From Boswellia sacra (Eukaryota; Streptophyta; Magnoliopsida; Sapindales; Burseraceae): DNA of 64,000 nucleotides. The stretch's first letter is position 1. Each line of letters opens with the position of its first letter. The notes beneath the pieces are model-generated. The model saw only the letters and a list, made by a program, of their open reading frames with translations. It did not search any database and had not been told where the DNA came from. Positions 24,601 through 34,779 of this stretch are shown in pieces. The stretch lies in contig SNVD02007061.1 of the NCBI GenBank assembly GCA_013180625.2, positions 62,001-126,000 on the forward strand, given 5' to 3'. The position numbers and the translations under genes are program-made.

Positions 24601-25247
24601 TTGTTTCTGATTATGTTATTTTGAAAGGGTGTTTGTCATGATGAACTTTTAATAAGTTACGGGTGTTTGAGTTTTTTTTTTTTTCAAAAGTATTATACAT
24701 CTTATATGCCATGTTAAATGTTTAAGGATTTTTGTGATATTTTTAAACCGTGATGGTTCTTAGTATTGCTTTTTCTCAAGTGAAGAATGTGCACAACATT
24801 TACCCTAACTGTGACTAAAAAGAAGTTTGATTCCAAATTTTGGCAAAAAATTTTCCACATCCTATTGTAGGACTATTTTAGAGACAACAGAAATGTTTAT
24901 AAGATTTTCAAAACTGTAAGTAAATGTGTCAAATTTTAGCAAACCCCAAGGGAAATCTACAAATATTGATAAAATAATGAATTCGGGTCAAAACTGATTC
25001 TTTTCATGTACCACTTTTCTTGTATAGATTTTCCTAATCCCTAAATAATACTAAGCTACTTGAATGGAAAACTTGCAGGTTTGAATTCAATGACACGCAG
25101 GAATTATTGGAAGAAATGTCTGAAGAAGAGAAGCTAAGTTTTGGAATTGATATAAAGAGCCTAGATTGGAAGGATTACTTCTTGAATATTCATATTCCAG
25201 GTCTGAGGAAGTACGCCAAGAAGGGCAGAGGGAAGATAGACTTCTAA
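17430..25247 (+). CDS. Fatty acyl-CoA/ACP reductase, plastid type (MS2/FAR2-like), 9 exons
   Basis: Reduces fatty acyl thioesters to primary fatty alcohols with NAD(P)H; plant members supply sporopollenin, suberin or wax alcohols. Exons by splice signals and frame: 17430-17718, 18063-18166, 18380-18579, 18690-18790, 18893-19094, 21317-21478, 23237-23318, 23415-23821, 25079-25247. They join without a break into 571 codons plus stop. The first 70-75 residues are Ser/Asn/Lys rich and poor in acids, like a plastid transit peptide, as in MS2/FAR2 and FAR6. The Rossmann motif TGGTGLLG is at residues 88-95 and the catalytic YxxxK motif YQFTK at 309-313. [20 protein letters not shown] and a C-terminal FAR_C region (about 470-571) match the family. 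Introns 5 (2.2 kb), 6 (1.8 kb) and 8 (1.3 kb) carry repeats. MS2-like or FAR6-like cannot be separated by eye. Confidence 0.93.
19095..21316 (+). other. Reductase intron 5, AT-rich with degenerate repeats
   Basis: This 2.2-kb intron has no coding sequence. A degenerate, AT-rich insert-like stretch spans about 20000-20800, with GGGGGCATC-like text at its left and GGAGGGCTCTAGACGCCCTG at its right, reminiscent of a decayed transposon. An (AAAT)n/(TA)n microsatellite sits at about 21257-21298, just before the exon 6 acceptor. Confidence 0.5.
21564..21631 (+). repeat. Compound (TA)n(TG)n microsatellite in reductase intron 6
   Basis: A run of TA dinucleotides passes into a run of about 17 TG dinucleotides. 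It begins about 85 bp after the exon 6 donor site. Confidence 0.95.
21633..21935 (+). repeat. Three copies of a GAGGTATTGNCCACTTTGG-type unit
   Basis: Copies start near 21636, 21698 and 21844. Each begins GAGGTATT, continues with an ACTTTGG-like word, and ends near ATAGTTTTGTCCTGAAAAGG. Two are followed by CCCTCCTNTTATAAGCCACAA. Similar text is frequent in plant genomes, probably derived from a short retroelement, but I cannot name the family. Confidence 0.6.
21944..22872. mobile_element. Degenerate DNA transposon in reductase intron 6
   Basis: The left edge GTGTCAGCTCAAGC and the reverse complement of the right edge, GTGTTGGCTTAACT, form an imperfect 14-bp inverted repeat. Just inside, GGGGCCTAAGGCG at the left pairs with CTCGGCGATTGCC... 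at the right, a pattern seen in many plant DNA transposon relics. The interior is AT-rich and non-coding. Confidence 0.45.
23961..24261. mobile_element. 301-bp foldback MITE in reductase intron 8
   Basis: The first 31 bp (CTACGGTGCACCAGTTGTAC and on) and the reverse complement of the last 31 bp (CTACGGTGCATCGGTTGTAT and on) match with only a few differences. The inner part is a second, AT-rich palindrome built from TTGTAAAT/ATTTACAA words, so the whole element can fold into a hairpin. It is non-coding. No target duplication was found. The superfamily is undetermined. Confidence 0.8.
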
Positions 25248-26354
25248 AACAAAATTTCTACTAAAATGGATTAAATGTTACTGTTACTTGGGCTTTTAAA
25301 TTACTCATATATTGGATTGTGTAGAATAAAAACGGTTGGATTTTAAGTAAAATAAATTACTAAAAATGATTTTATTAATGAAACAATGATAAATTAATAG
25401 TTTTGAAATAAAATAGGATATCTTTCGTATGTTAAAATTGTTTAAAGAAAAATAAAAAATAAAAAATAATTTATGAAGTGTGTGGTTCTATTCAATCCCC
25501 ACTTTGTATCTCATTAATTCCCACCTTAAAATTGTATGGTTAAAATTAGGTTAAAATTTACAAATAAAATAATCAATACAATAAAATAAAATAAACAATT
25601 CTTACTCTTTTAGTCGTTCAGCAGCAAAAACCAACAAATAAATGAATCTAATTGCTTCACATTCATCTAACACAGTTGACTTTCACAGAATGTCAAGAGG
25701 CCGGCACCATTTTCTTTGTTAAATTAAGAAAAATTAAATAATTAGAGATCTTATTTATTTATTTATCTAGTTTGGACAAATTCGTTTTGAATCCAAGAAA
25801 CCCTTGCAGCCTTTCAGAATTCAAGGATTTCTCTACGAGGCCAGCATCATAATGCTAAATATCATGCATGCAGCGGGAAACGGTGCAAATAAAACAATCC
25901 TTCTACAGTTAATCATCTTGCCGCCGCCACTAACACAGCCCCAGCCTCGTCATAGGATAGACCAAAATACTTAACCTTTTTCTAACATTATTTTTTGGCC
26001 TTTTGGTTTATGGTGAAAATCAAGTTATATAATCGCCAAAAGTTTTCTACGAGTGATTGTCAAAAAGACATTGAATATTAGTAATATTTTGGAAGGGAAA
26101 GGAGTTTGATTTTGATTATAAGACAAAGGTTGGGGAGATTAAAAAATTTATCTCCAATTACATTAGAAAACAAAGTTTTGCCATGCTTATCAACACAATT
26201 TTCATTAACCTTATTTAATTAATTATTTGTTTATTACAGGTTTACCTTTACTTAAATTTGAAATAGGTCTAATAAGGTGAAAAGTTAGGGCTAAATAGAA
26301 TTACTCAAAAGAATACAAATTTTTTAACCGTTTATATATATTTGACGTATTAAT
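25248..26354. other. Intergenic region downstream of the reductase gene
   Basis: AT-rich sequence with no supported gene or clear repeat. The reductase 3' untranslated region probably occupies the first 150-250 bp; AATAAA-like words occur at about 25325 and later. Confidence 0.5.
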
Positions 26355-26885
26355 GAAGTTATATGCAACCGTGTTTGATTATTTTGAGATCCCAGGTTTT
26401 ATTATTGGTAACTAAAACATGTGTTTTGTTTATTCCTGTATAGTGTAACTTCCCTTTCGGATAAAATTAATGTCAATTAAAATAATCCTCAACTTTTTGG
26501 ACTTGTCTATTAGTTTTTGAGGTTGAAGTACTCCACCGCTCAAACCTTGCTTTTTTATCACATTTTCCTTTCAAACGTTTCTCCAAATCCTCAATAACAT
26601 TACTTGTCTACATTCTTCAACAACCGATCTCTCAATCCACTAATGGTGGCTTCAAGTTCAGAAACATCAATGGCAATTTAAAAAAATTCTCTGCTCCGTC
26701 CGCTCTCTCGCATGTCATTCTTAGAATGTGTTGTTAACATCTAAAGAAAATCCAGCAAACCTAGCAGCATTAGCTAGATCACACAGACGATTGCAAATTT
26801 TCAGTATCAGTAAAATGATCAACCATGTGTCCTCAAGAGCAGAATACGGCTATATTCACGAACAATCAATCGCAAACCACCCTTG
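26355..26885 (+). repeat. Duplicated segment R1, left part
   Basis: It matches 34780 to about 35311 with a few percent difference and small gaps. The shared text includes a short open frame with LTSKENPANLAAL and ISSISKMINHVSP in both copies. Upstream ATGGCGGCTTC (copy 2) or ATGGTGGCTTC (copy 1) reads into an early stop. I do not recognise the source gene. R1 is split by the gag-protease LTR element and continues at 30065. Confidence 0.85.
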
Positions 26886-27431
26886 TGTTACGGCCCACCA
26901 AATTCCTTGCTAGAGTTGGCCCAATTACACAAGGCTTGGCCTAATCCAAGCCCATCTTCCGGAAGCTCTAGCTAGTTGGCATGCTAGTTGGCATCCATTG
27001 TACATATCTTTTAGATGGTCCAACTAGCCGTTATAATATAACCGTTGTAATATATCCGTTATATAGCCGTTGGGAACTAACCGTTATATAGCCGTTAGAA
27101 AACTAGCCGTTATATAGCCGTTAACTAGCCGTTATTGAGGAGGTGGCTCACTATAAAAACCCCTCAAGGCTCATTTGTAACATATCCACACATTTACTGA
27201 ATTCAAGCATTGTAAGCTTTCAATCGTAATACAAAGCATTCTTTGAGTAAGCAATACTTGCCTTCCTTCTTCCTACTCTTCTCCTTGCTACCTTCAAGTT
27301 CTTAAGCTCAACGGTCCACAAGCTTCTTTCTTAAGCGAAGCAAGCTATCCGAAAGGCTTACTTAGCAACTTTGGGTTCAAGTTGCCTAAGTGCCGCACGA
27401 GCAAGCTTCGCTAAACTCTAAGCTCGTGACA
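26886..27431 (+). repeat. 5' LTR of the gag-protease element (546 bp)
   Basis: Starts TGTTACGG, ends GTGACA. A TATAAAAA box lies at 27152-27159. Upstream of it, at about 27022-27135, the words TATAGCCGTTA and TAGCCGTTA recur eight or more times. Confidence 0.93.
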
Positions 27432-27433
27432 GT

Positions 27434-27445
27434 TGGTATCAGAGC
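27434..27445 (+). promoter_or_regulatory. Primer binding site (initiator tRNA-Met type)
   Basis: TGGTATCAGAGC lies two bases after the end of the 5' LTR and is complementary to the 3' end of plant initiator tRNA-Met, the usual primer of many plant LTR elements. Confidence 0.92.
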
Positions 27446-27467
27446 ACGGTTCGAGCACAAAGAACAA

Positions 27468-29582
27468 ATGGCATCCGACATGGAGATGAACATCGAGGAG
27501 CAAGTCCGTGGATGAGAGGAACAATCTCTTCCACAACCATGCCCACAAGGAAAGCGTGGTAAGTCTAAAGCTCCACTTGCGGAAGTCTTGGAGCCTCGTG
27601 TTGCAAGCCTAGAACAAACTATCTCGGGGATGGATAATGCGATCGAGGGTCTCACCGAACGTCTCGAAGGCCTAGAGACGGAATACGGGGAGATCACTCA
27701 AGCCACAAAGTCCAACATCAACGAGTTTGGCAAGGCTTACGAAAATGAGCTTCATAACATCACACGAGAGCTCATAAACTTGCGGAGCTTTGTGGAACAC
27801 GAGTTGCGGGGAATTCGTGCCGAGGTAGAAGAGTCTCGCACGGAATGGGAGAAGCACCAATGCGAGCGCACTAGCCCATCCTTCACAAGTGCTAATGCGT
27901 TGTCGAATATGCATGTGCCTACCCCTGCCACCTATAATGGCACCCGTAATGCAACGGAAGTTGAGAACTTCCTCTTTGGCTTGGAACAATATTTCGGAGC
28001 CAAAGGTGCCTATGATGATACTTCGAGGATCGGTATTGCGCCCACATTTTTACGTGATGCAGCCCAACTTTGGTGGCGCTGAAAGCATGGCGATGCGGGC
28101 AAAGGCATCGTTTCCCTCCGCACATGGGAGGATTTCAAGAGAGAACTTCGGAAGCATTTCTCTCCAAGCAATGCCGAGAAGGAGGCAAGAGGTCGTCTCC
28201 GTCGATTGAAGCAAAGCGGCACAATCTGTGAGTACATTAAAGACTTCACTATTATAATCCTTGAAATTGAAGACATGTCCGAGAAGGACTCCCTCTTCTA
28301 TTTTCTTGATGGGCTCAAAGATTGGGCAAGAATTGAACTAGAGAGGCGCAACGTGCAAAATCTTGATGATGTAATAGCCGTAGCCGAATCTCTTGTGGAT
28401 TACTCTACCCAATTCAAGGAAAGGAAGCCCAACCACGAGAAAGAGGGGGAAGAGCAACATCATCCTCGCAAGGAAAGTGGCGAAAGGAAAACATTCGGAG
28501 GGGACAAACGAAATACACCCAATAGAGGTAAGTTTGATGCCCCTAAACCTAAAAGCCCTTGCTTCATCTGTGATGGTCCTCATTGGGTTCGTGATTGCCC
28601 AAAGAGGAAGGCCCTCAATGCTCTTGTCACTCAAGATGAGGGTGTCCATGACGAGGAGCCGTAAGCGGAAATGGGTTCCCTTCATATCATTGGTGCACTC
28701 AAGAAAACCATACCTGCCAAGAAAGGTTTAATGTATGTGAGTGCCACCATTAACGGCAAAGATGTGCGTGCAATGCTCGACACGGGAGCCACACACAATT
28801 TCATTTCTGAAGAAGAGGCCAAACGGTTAGGTCTCAAATACACCAAAGGAGGTGGCGCCATCAAAGCCATAAACTCAGCTGCCAAGGCAATTGTGGGGGT
28901 GTCTAAAGCCACATCCGTCCAACTTGGCACATGGAATGGTAAGCTTGATTTCTCCATTGTTCCTATGGATGATTTCCAAGTAGTGCTCGGCATGGAATTC
29001 TTCGATCAAACCCATGCCTTTCCCATCCCATCTTCTAACTCCCTTAGCATCCTCGATGGGGTTCATTCATGCACGGTCGGTATAGAACGTGTAGCTAAGG
29101 TCAAGAAGAAGATAATGTCCGCACTACAATTCGAACAAGGGATCAAGGAAGAGCCGAACCTCCTTACTCCCGTTTGGGAGCTCAACGATCGGGAGAACCT
29201 CGTTGTCACTAAGAGCCCACAAATTATGTCCATCCTTGACGAAAATGTTGTGGCTCAAACGATGTCGGAGAGACAATCGCCAAGACAGGGGGTTCATCAA
29301 AACAAGTTAAAATTTGACACTAAACCTCCATCTATGGTGTCTCACAGAATGATGCCTCCTAAGACCGCGAAGGCAACTAGGAGGTCACGCAAGCGCGGAA
29401 AAGGGAAGCGTCGACATAAGACCTCTCGTCCACAACCGATGATACATCTTCAAGGACGCAACGGGGACGTTGCGGAATCAGGTGGGGGAGAATGTTACGG
29501 CCCGCCAAATTCCTTGCTAGAGTTGGCCCAATTACACAAGGCTTGGCCTAATCCAAGCCCATCTTCCGGAAGCTTTAGCTAG
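27468..29582 (+). pseudogene. gag-protease polyprotein frame with three in-frame stops
   Basis: A single frame from ATG 27468 to the TAG at 29580-29582 is interrupted only by TGA at 27513, TGA at 28080 and TAA at 28662. In order it encodes an N-terminal coil-rich region, a retrotransposon gag core (FLRDAAQLWWR near 28050, then an EYIKDF box near 28240), a CCHC-type knuckle CFICDGPHWVRDC near 28560, and a pepsin-like protease with the active-site text MLDTGATHNFIS near 28773. After the protease the frame gives a basic tail and runs into the 3' LTR, where pol would be expected. Protease and gag text are of the Ty3/gypsy kind. Three stops suggest this copy is dead, though the rest of the frame is clean. 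Confidence 0.9.
29481..29492 (+). promoter_or_regulatory. Polypurine tract of the gag-protease element
   Basis: GGTGGGGGAGAA directly precedes the TG of the 3' LTR, as needed for plus-strand priming. It lies inside the protease frame. Confidence 0.85.
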
Positions 29583-30064
29583 TTGGCATGCTAGTTGGCA
29601 TCCATTGTACATATCTTCTAGATGGTCCAACTAGCCGTTATAATATAGCCGTTGTAATATAGCCGTTATATAGCCGTTGGGAACTAACCGTTATATAGCC
29701 GTTAGAAAACTAGCCGTTATATAGCCGTTAGAAAACTAGCCGTTATATAGCCGTTAACTAGCCGTTATTGAGGAAGTAGCTCACTATAAAAACCCCTCAA
29801 GGCTCATTTGTAACATATCCACACATTTACTGAATTCAAGCATTGTAAGCTTTCAATCGTAATACAAAGCATTCTTTGAGTAAGCAATACTTGCCTTCCT
29901 TCTTCCTACTCTTCTCCTTGCTGCCTTCAAGTTCTTAAGCTCAACGGTCCACAAGCTTCTTCCTTAAGCGAAGCAAGCTATCCGGAAGGCTTACTTAGCA
30001 ACTTTGGGTTCAAGTTGCCTAAGTGCCGCACGAGCAAGCTGCGCTAAACTCTAAGCTCGTGACA
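29493..30064 (+). repeat. 3' LTR of the gag-protease element (572 bp)
   Basis: Nearly identical to the 5' LTR but 26 bp longer, because it has one more copy of a TTAGAAAACTAGCCGTTATA-type unit near 29700-29750. Other differences are single bases, for example CCCGCC for CCCACC near the start. Confidence 0.93.
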
Positions 30065-30405
30065 CTTGGGTGTCTATAATTACCCTTTTGAAAATTAATA
30101 ATGTCTTGGCAACTGACACAATTAAAGCGGCAACAAACACAATTAAAGCACATGTAAAACTGCTCAGTTTCAATCGCCTATCAGCTCCCTCACTTCACCC
30201 ATCACTTCCATTCGATATTTAACTTCCTATATTTGTGTTCATACTTATTAGTTTGTTAGAATAGGGCAAGACAAGTATGGCATTGTTGTTATATTGTGAA
30301 ATGTTAAATTCTTAACATTACTAGTAGAACCATATTAAAAAAAAAAAATTTAGAAGAAATCTGACAGAAGACCAGCGGGTGGTTTGTTCAATGGATTATT
30401 AATTC
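30065..30405 (+). repeat. Duplicated segment R1, right part
   Basis: It continues R1 after the LTR element and matches about 35308-35655, for example GTCTTGGCAACTGACAC and GGGCAAGACAAGTATGGC. Similarity fades after TGGATTATTAATT. Confidence 0.85.
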
Positions 30406-30739
30406 ATGTTTGTAATCAATTGTTGTCATTGTTTTGCTGAAGCATGTGCCGAGGTTTATTGAGTAAGTAAAGGAGCTTAAATCTCACTTTAATAATTTGA
30501 AATTCTATCCAATTAAATATTAGCACATCACATTGGGTGGCTACTAAAATAAAATCCGTGGTGATAATATGAATTAAAAACAAAAAAAAGACAAATATTA
30601 ACATAGTGACTACAATAAATGTATATATATAGCCAAATTAGACAATCAAAATCATAACCTCATGCCACATTAAATTATTAGATAAATGATTGTTATGTTA
30701 TGCATTTCCTATTTTTATCAATCCAATAAATTAATGCCG
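30406..30739. other. AT-rich spacer
   Basis: No gene or clear repeat is seen. Confidence 0.45.
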
Positions 30740-31575
30740 CACTAATAACTTCTGGAAGTATGCAGTTATAATTAATATAATAGTAAACTGTAAAGTAAAT
30801 CGATACAGGAGGATTTTATGTGGTTCGGTTATAAAACCTACATCTACGGACAGCTATAGAGTTGCAATTCACTAAGTTCTTATTTGTACAATCTTTAGGA
30901 CCGTTTACAATGCTAATTCACTCTCATACACTGACTTAATTTTTGTAAAATAAAATCCTGTCAAGATCTTAAACTTTAGTGACAGTGCCCACTCTCTGTC
31001 ATAAATAACTTAACAATACAATGTTAAGTTATACATAACCATAAAGTCTGATACTGAATTACATAAACACTTAACCCGCAAGTTCTCTCAAGTGTCTGCT
31101 AACTCAATTAGATCTAACCAAAGATTCATGTACAATTTCGATCTCTCATACATGAATAAAACACTCATAAAATCAAATCAAAGAAGCATCCTAATTTGCG
31201 TTGAAGCTCTCCTCTCAATTCATGGAATGCCAAGACATAAACACTCCCAACCAAACTGACTAATTAGCCAACTTGTCAACTAAGTCATGTAAAAAATAAC
31301 TTTGTATATATAGTGGGAGGCCTGGACAAAATCTTCTCAAAATCCTGTAAAAATTCTAATCAAAATCACATTATGATAAGAAGATATATAATAGGAAGAG
31401 ATATAAGTAATCTGACACAAATAAATATTCTCATAATTTAATTAAGATATAAGAAACAATATCCTAATCTAGGGAGATATTTATTGTAAATCAAATACTT
31501 TCTAAATTATTCTTTTAGAAACAGTAAAATAGGAATCAAAATAATATTCTTATTTTATTATAAATTTGACAAAAA
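30740..31575. repeat. Possible degraded LTR remnant
   Basis: The segment GGATTTTATGTGGTTCGG followed by AAAACCTACATCTACGGAC near 30811-30850 is like the conserved text in many plant Ty1/copia LTRs, and similar text (GGATTTAACGAGGTTCGG) occurs in the copia LTRs at 35960 and 40785. No gag-pol, TG...CA ends or target duplication could be fixed, so borders are rough. Confidence 0.35.
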
Positions 31576-31666
31576 ATCTCATATGCATGTCACATATACG
31601 TTGACACCAACATATATTGTATGAGTTAATTTGATCGTAAACACATCAGTAATACTGAAAAAGTAA

Positions 31667-31757
31667 CACGTGAATGAGCAGATACACGTTCCCTTCCCAC
31701 CAAACACTTCGTTATTTGTTGTTGAAGCCATGTGGGTCCCTACGACACAATTTAAAT
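31667..31757 (+). promoter_or_regulatory. G-box, MYB (AC) element and TATA-like box upstream of the UGT
   Basis: A palindromic G-box CACGTG lies at 31667-31672 and an AC-type MYB element CACCAAAC at 31698-31705. A weak TATA-like TTTAAATA is at 31751-31758, about 95-100 bp before the ATG. G-box plus AC element is the typical bHLH/HY5 and MYB site pair of phenylpropanoid and flavonoid genes. Function is inferred from motif only. Confidence 0.45.
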
Positions 31758-31852
31758 ACAAGCTTTGCCATTTCCACTACAACTCGTTCACTTTCCTCTA
31801 CACTACGCTTGAACTTCTTTCAGCAAAATTAACATCTGTAGCCGCAGCAGCC

Positions 31853-33368
31853 ATGTCTGAAACCACCATGATCACCACCAACAATGACCCTCACGTTGCC
31901 ATCATTGCCTTCCCCTTCGCTTGCCACCCAGCCTGTCTCCTCTCCATGGTCTACCGCCTAGCCGTCTCTGCACCCAATACTCTTTTCTCATTCTTCAGCA
32001 CTGGGCAGTCCAATGCCACCATCTTCTCCTCATGCAAGCACTACGTCATGCAGCCAAACATCAGGGCTTTTAACGTCTCCGACGGCTTGCCGGAGGGCTA
32101 CGTGTTGGCAGGGAAGCTTGAGGCGGAGCTTGTTGACTTGTTCATGAAAGCAGCTCCGGTGAACTTGAGGAAGGCAGTGGAAGTGGCAGTGGCTGAGACT
32201 GGGAGAAGAGTGAGTTGCGTGGTGAGCGATGCATTATTGTGTTTCACAGCGGATTTGGCGGAGGAGTTACAGGTGCCTTGGGTGCCATGTTGGATTGCGG
32301 GATCTAACTCACTTTCTGCTCATTTTTATACTGATCTCATCAGGGAAAAAATAGGACTTGAAGGTAATTGTAACTTTCCTTTTTCGTTATTTTTGGATAA
32401 CTATAGGTGATCTTGCAAAATTCAACAATACATCAGGAGTTGTTAAATTATTTCCCTCTGCAATGACTATATAATTTATGTTTGTAAATACAGGCATCGA
32501 AAGACGTGGAGAGGAGCTGCTAGAATTCATTCCAGGGATGTCTAAAGTACGCATATGTGACTTGCCTGAAGGAATACTTTTTGGAAACTTGCAATCATTT
32601 TTTTCAAACACGCTACTTCAAATGGGCACAAAGCTACCACAAGCCGATGTAGTTGTCTCGAACTGCTTTGAAGAACTAGATCTCACAATAACAGATGATC
32701 TGAAATCCAAGTTCAAGAAGTTCCTGAATGTTGGTCCCTTCACTCTACTGTCTCCACCAGAAGCATTTCCTGATACAAATGGCTGCTTGTCATGGCTTGA
32801 CAAGCAGAAGAAGCCTGCATCTGTAGCATATGTCAGCTTTGGTACAACAGTGCAACTACCTCCTCGTGAGCTTGTGGCGGTAGCAGAGGCTCTCGAAGCT
32901 AGTGAAGTTCCATTTGTATGGTCACTTAAGGACAGCTTACAGCCACAATTGCCAAATGGGTTCCTGGAGAACACAAAATCACATGGAATGGTGGTGCCAT
33001 GGGCTCCTCAGTTGGATCTGCTGAAGCATGAAGCAGTTGGTGTCTATGTAACACATTGTGGGTGGAACTCAATGTTGGAAAGTATAGTTGGTGGGGTGCC
33101 AATGATTTGCAGGCCATTTTTCGCTGATAACGGGCTTAATGGGAGGATGATACGGGATGTGTGGGAGATTGGAGTTAATGTGGAGGGCGGTGTTTTTACG
33201 AAGGATGGACTGATGAGAAGCTTGAATTTGGTTCTGTGGGAAGAACAAGGGAAGAAAATGAGGAATAAGATTAGAAAACCCAAAGAAGATCTTCTCAAGG
33301 CCATCGGACCATATGGAAGCTCTGTGCAAAATTTTAAAGCTTTGCTGGATATAGTAACAAAATCTTGA
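31853..33368 (+). CDS. Family-1 UDP-glycosyltransferase, UGT78-like
   Basis: Transfers a sugar from a UDP-sugar to a small acceptor in the cytosol; UGT78 members mostly glycosylate flavonols and anthocyanidins at the 3-hydroxyl. Exons 31853-32363 and 32494-33368 join at GT/AG borders into 461 codons plus stop. The start was placed at 31853 (GCCATGTC) because upstream in-frame codons from 31670 show no family similarity. His25 in FPFACHP and Asp126 in CVVSDALLCF fit the catalytic pair. The 44-residue PSPG box occupies residues 340-383, from WAPQLDLLKH to FFADN. Its last residue is Asn instead of the usual Gln (glucose) or His (galactose), so sugar preference is uncertain. The single intron position and overall text (DLPEGI, FGTTVQLPP) fit UGT78. 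The frame is intact. Confidence 0.92.
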
Positions 33369-33383
33369 GATGCATGATACTTA

Positions 33384-33899
33384 GGACATGTCTGGTATGC
33401 GACATTGTATAATATAATATAGTATTATATTATATAGTATTGTATTATATAGTACTAAAAATAATATTATGTCAAAATTATATAGGCTGCATTTGGTAGA
33501 CCGCATAGAATTGTATAATTATTACTGTAACGAATAACATTATATAGAATTATATTATATAGGATTGTGTAAATTCTTCTATGTTTAATTTGTCACTGCA
33601 TTCTATAAATATTACACAATAATGTATTTGATAAAAGATTGAATTGGACTATATTAAATTTTTATAATATATTATAATAATTTAAAAATAATTTCTATAT
33701 TAAATTTAAAATTTTAATAAAAACTAAAAAAATCATCAATTTAGACTAATTATTATCATAATAAGTACATAAATAAAATAATATTTTTAGTTGGATTTAA
33801 TGAATAAAATAATCTTATTTAAGTTAAAAAAGAGAGAGATAGCTTTTAAAGAGGAGAGAGAAACTCTCATTTAACAAATACCAACAGTTTAATACAGCC
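33384..33899. mobile_element. PIF/Harbinger-like MITE remnant behind the UGT
   Basis: It starts GGACATGTCTGGTATGCG after TTA (33381-33383) and ends CAGTTTAATACAGCC before TTA (33900-33902), giving the TTA duplication of PIF/Harbinger elements. The start resembles that of the larger element at 55265. A second end-like segment (GGCTGCATTTGGTAGACC) occurs inside at about 33487, so two related inserts may be nested. Non-coding and AT-rich. It starts 15 bp after the UGT stop codon, so it lies in the 3' untranslated region. Confidence 0.5.
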
Positions 33900-33902
33900 T
33901 TA

Positions 33903-34333
33903 ACCCAGGGGGGACTGCATGTTAACTTTCACAGCTCTTACGTGGTCCTTATGCGGTTGTTATGCGCCTTATTGCTATCCTAACCAAACTTTAAAGACGG
34001 CCAAACGCAGGTTAAAAAAAATAATGCGGTATGCGGCTCTTATGCTATCCTATCATGCGTATCAAGCAGTGTTTATTATACTCATGTATTATATTAATTT
34101 ATACAAAAAAAATAAAAAAAATTTTCAAAAAAGATATACAAGGTATAAATATATTTTAATTTATTTATAAGATTAGTTATTTATTAATTTATCGAACAGT
34201 AGTTAATTATTAAAAAAATTACTTGGGATCCAATACCCCCACTGAACCTATTAGACAATTTGAGTTTATGGTGGCATATTAGGTGCCAATTAGTCCAACA
34301 AAAGTAGTAGACCTCTGGCATCACCCAGTGGGG
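33903..34333. other. Intergenic DNA with repeated ATGCGG words
   Basis: No gene is seen. Words such as CTTATGCGG, GGTATGCGG and CTTATGCTATCC recur at 33940-34060, perhaps a decayed element. Confidence 0.4.
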
Positions 34334-34348
34334 ATGGTGAATCCCTTC

Positions 34349-34569
34349 TATATTTGGGTGATCTTGGCTATGTTGTAGTTGGTTTTGGGTCCATGCGCAA
34401 TTGTTTTGTCTGGGGCCTTTGGCTTTATATTCTGTTTATTCGTTTGAAGCTTTTGGGTTTTGTTATTTCCTTTTGGACTTGTAAATACTAAATACTCTTC
34501 TTGGGGTATGCCCCTCGTATATTGTACTATCTTTTTTCTTTTTATGTGAATAGTAATTTTTTCAAAAAA
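34349..34569 (+). mobile_element. 221-bp LINE 3' end with 15-bp target duplication
   Basis: The segment matches the last 200 bp of the LINE at 9808-15989, including CTCTTCTTGGGGTATGCCCC and the terminal TGTGAATAGTAATTTT plus A7. ATGGTGAATCCCTTC flanks it at 34334-34348 and 34570-34584. It is a classic 5'-truncated insertion. Confidence 0.92.
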
Positions 34570-34779
34570 ATGGTGAATCCCTTCATCCCTTTTTTTATTT
34601 TTAGAAAATAAATTTTAAAATAAATTTGATTTTATAATTTATCTATTAAATACATATTTATTTATTTTAAAATTTATAAAATATTGTTGGATCGATGTAT
34701 AGAATTTTATAGGGATAATTTTAATATTTTTTATTAGTGCTATACAATGTAAATACTAATGTCATGGATTAACTCTATA

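Larger units (their letters stand above)
26886..30064 (+). mobile_element. Non-autonomous gag-protease LTR element (TR-GAG-like), 3.18 kb
   Basis: Two LTRs (26886-27431 and 29493-30064) begin TGTTACGGCCC and end GCTCGTGACA. A tRNA-Met type primer binding site follows the first, and a purine tract GGTGGGGGAGAA precedes the second. The 2.06-kb interior holds one gag-protease frame and no reverse transcriptase, RNase H or integrase. The empty paralogous site at about 35312 reads ACCACCCTTGGGTGTC; here CTTG occurs on both sides, a 4-bp duplication. The LTRs differ by few substitutions and one 26-bp repeat copy, so the insertion is fairly recent. Elements of this build are known in plants as TR-GAG. 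Confidence 0.92.

Noticed and set aside
24262..25078. Possible extra exon in reductase intron 8
   Set aside because: Exons 8 and 9 already join in phase with continuous family similarity, and this stretch is full of stops.
27672..28993. Minus-strand frames across the gag-protease region
   Set aside because: They mirror the real plus-strand gag-protease frame and have no features of their own.
32618..33329. Minus-strand frames of 63-118 aa under the UGT
   Set aside because: Shadows of the UGT exon 2 coding strand.
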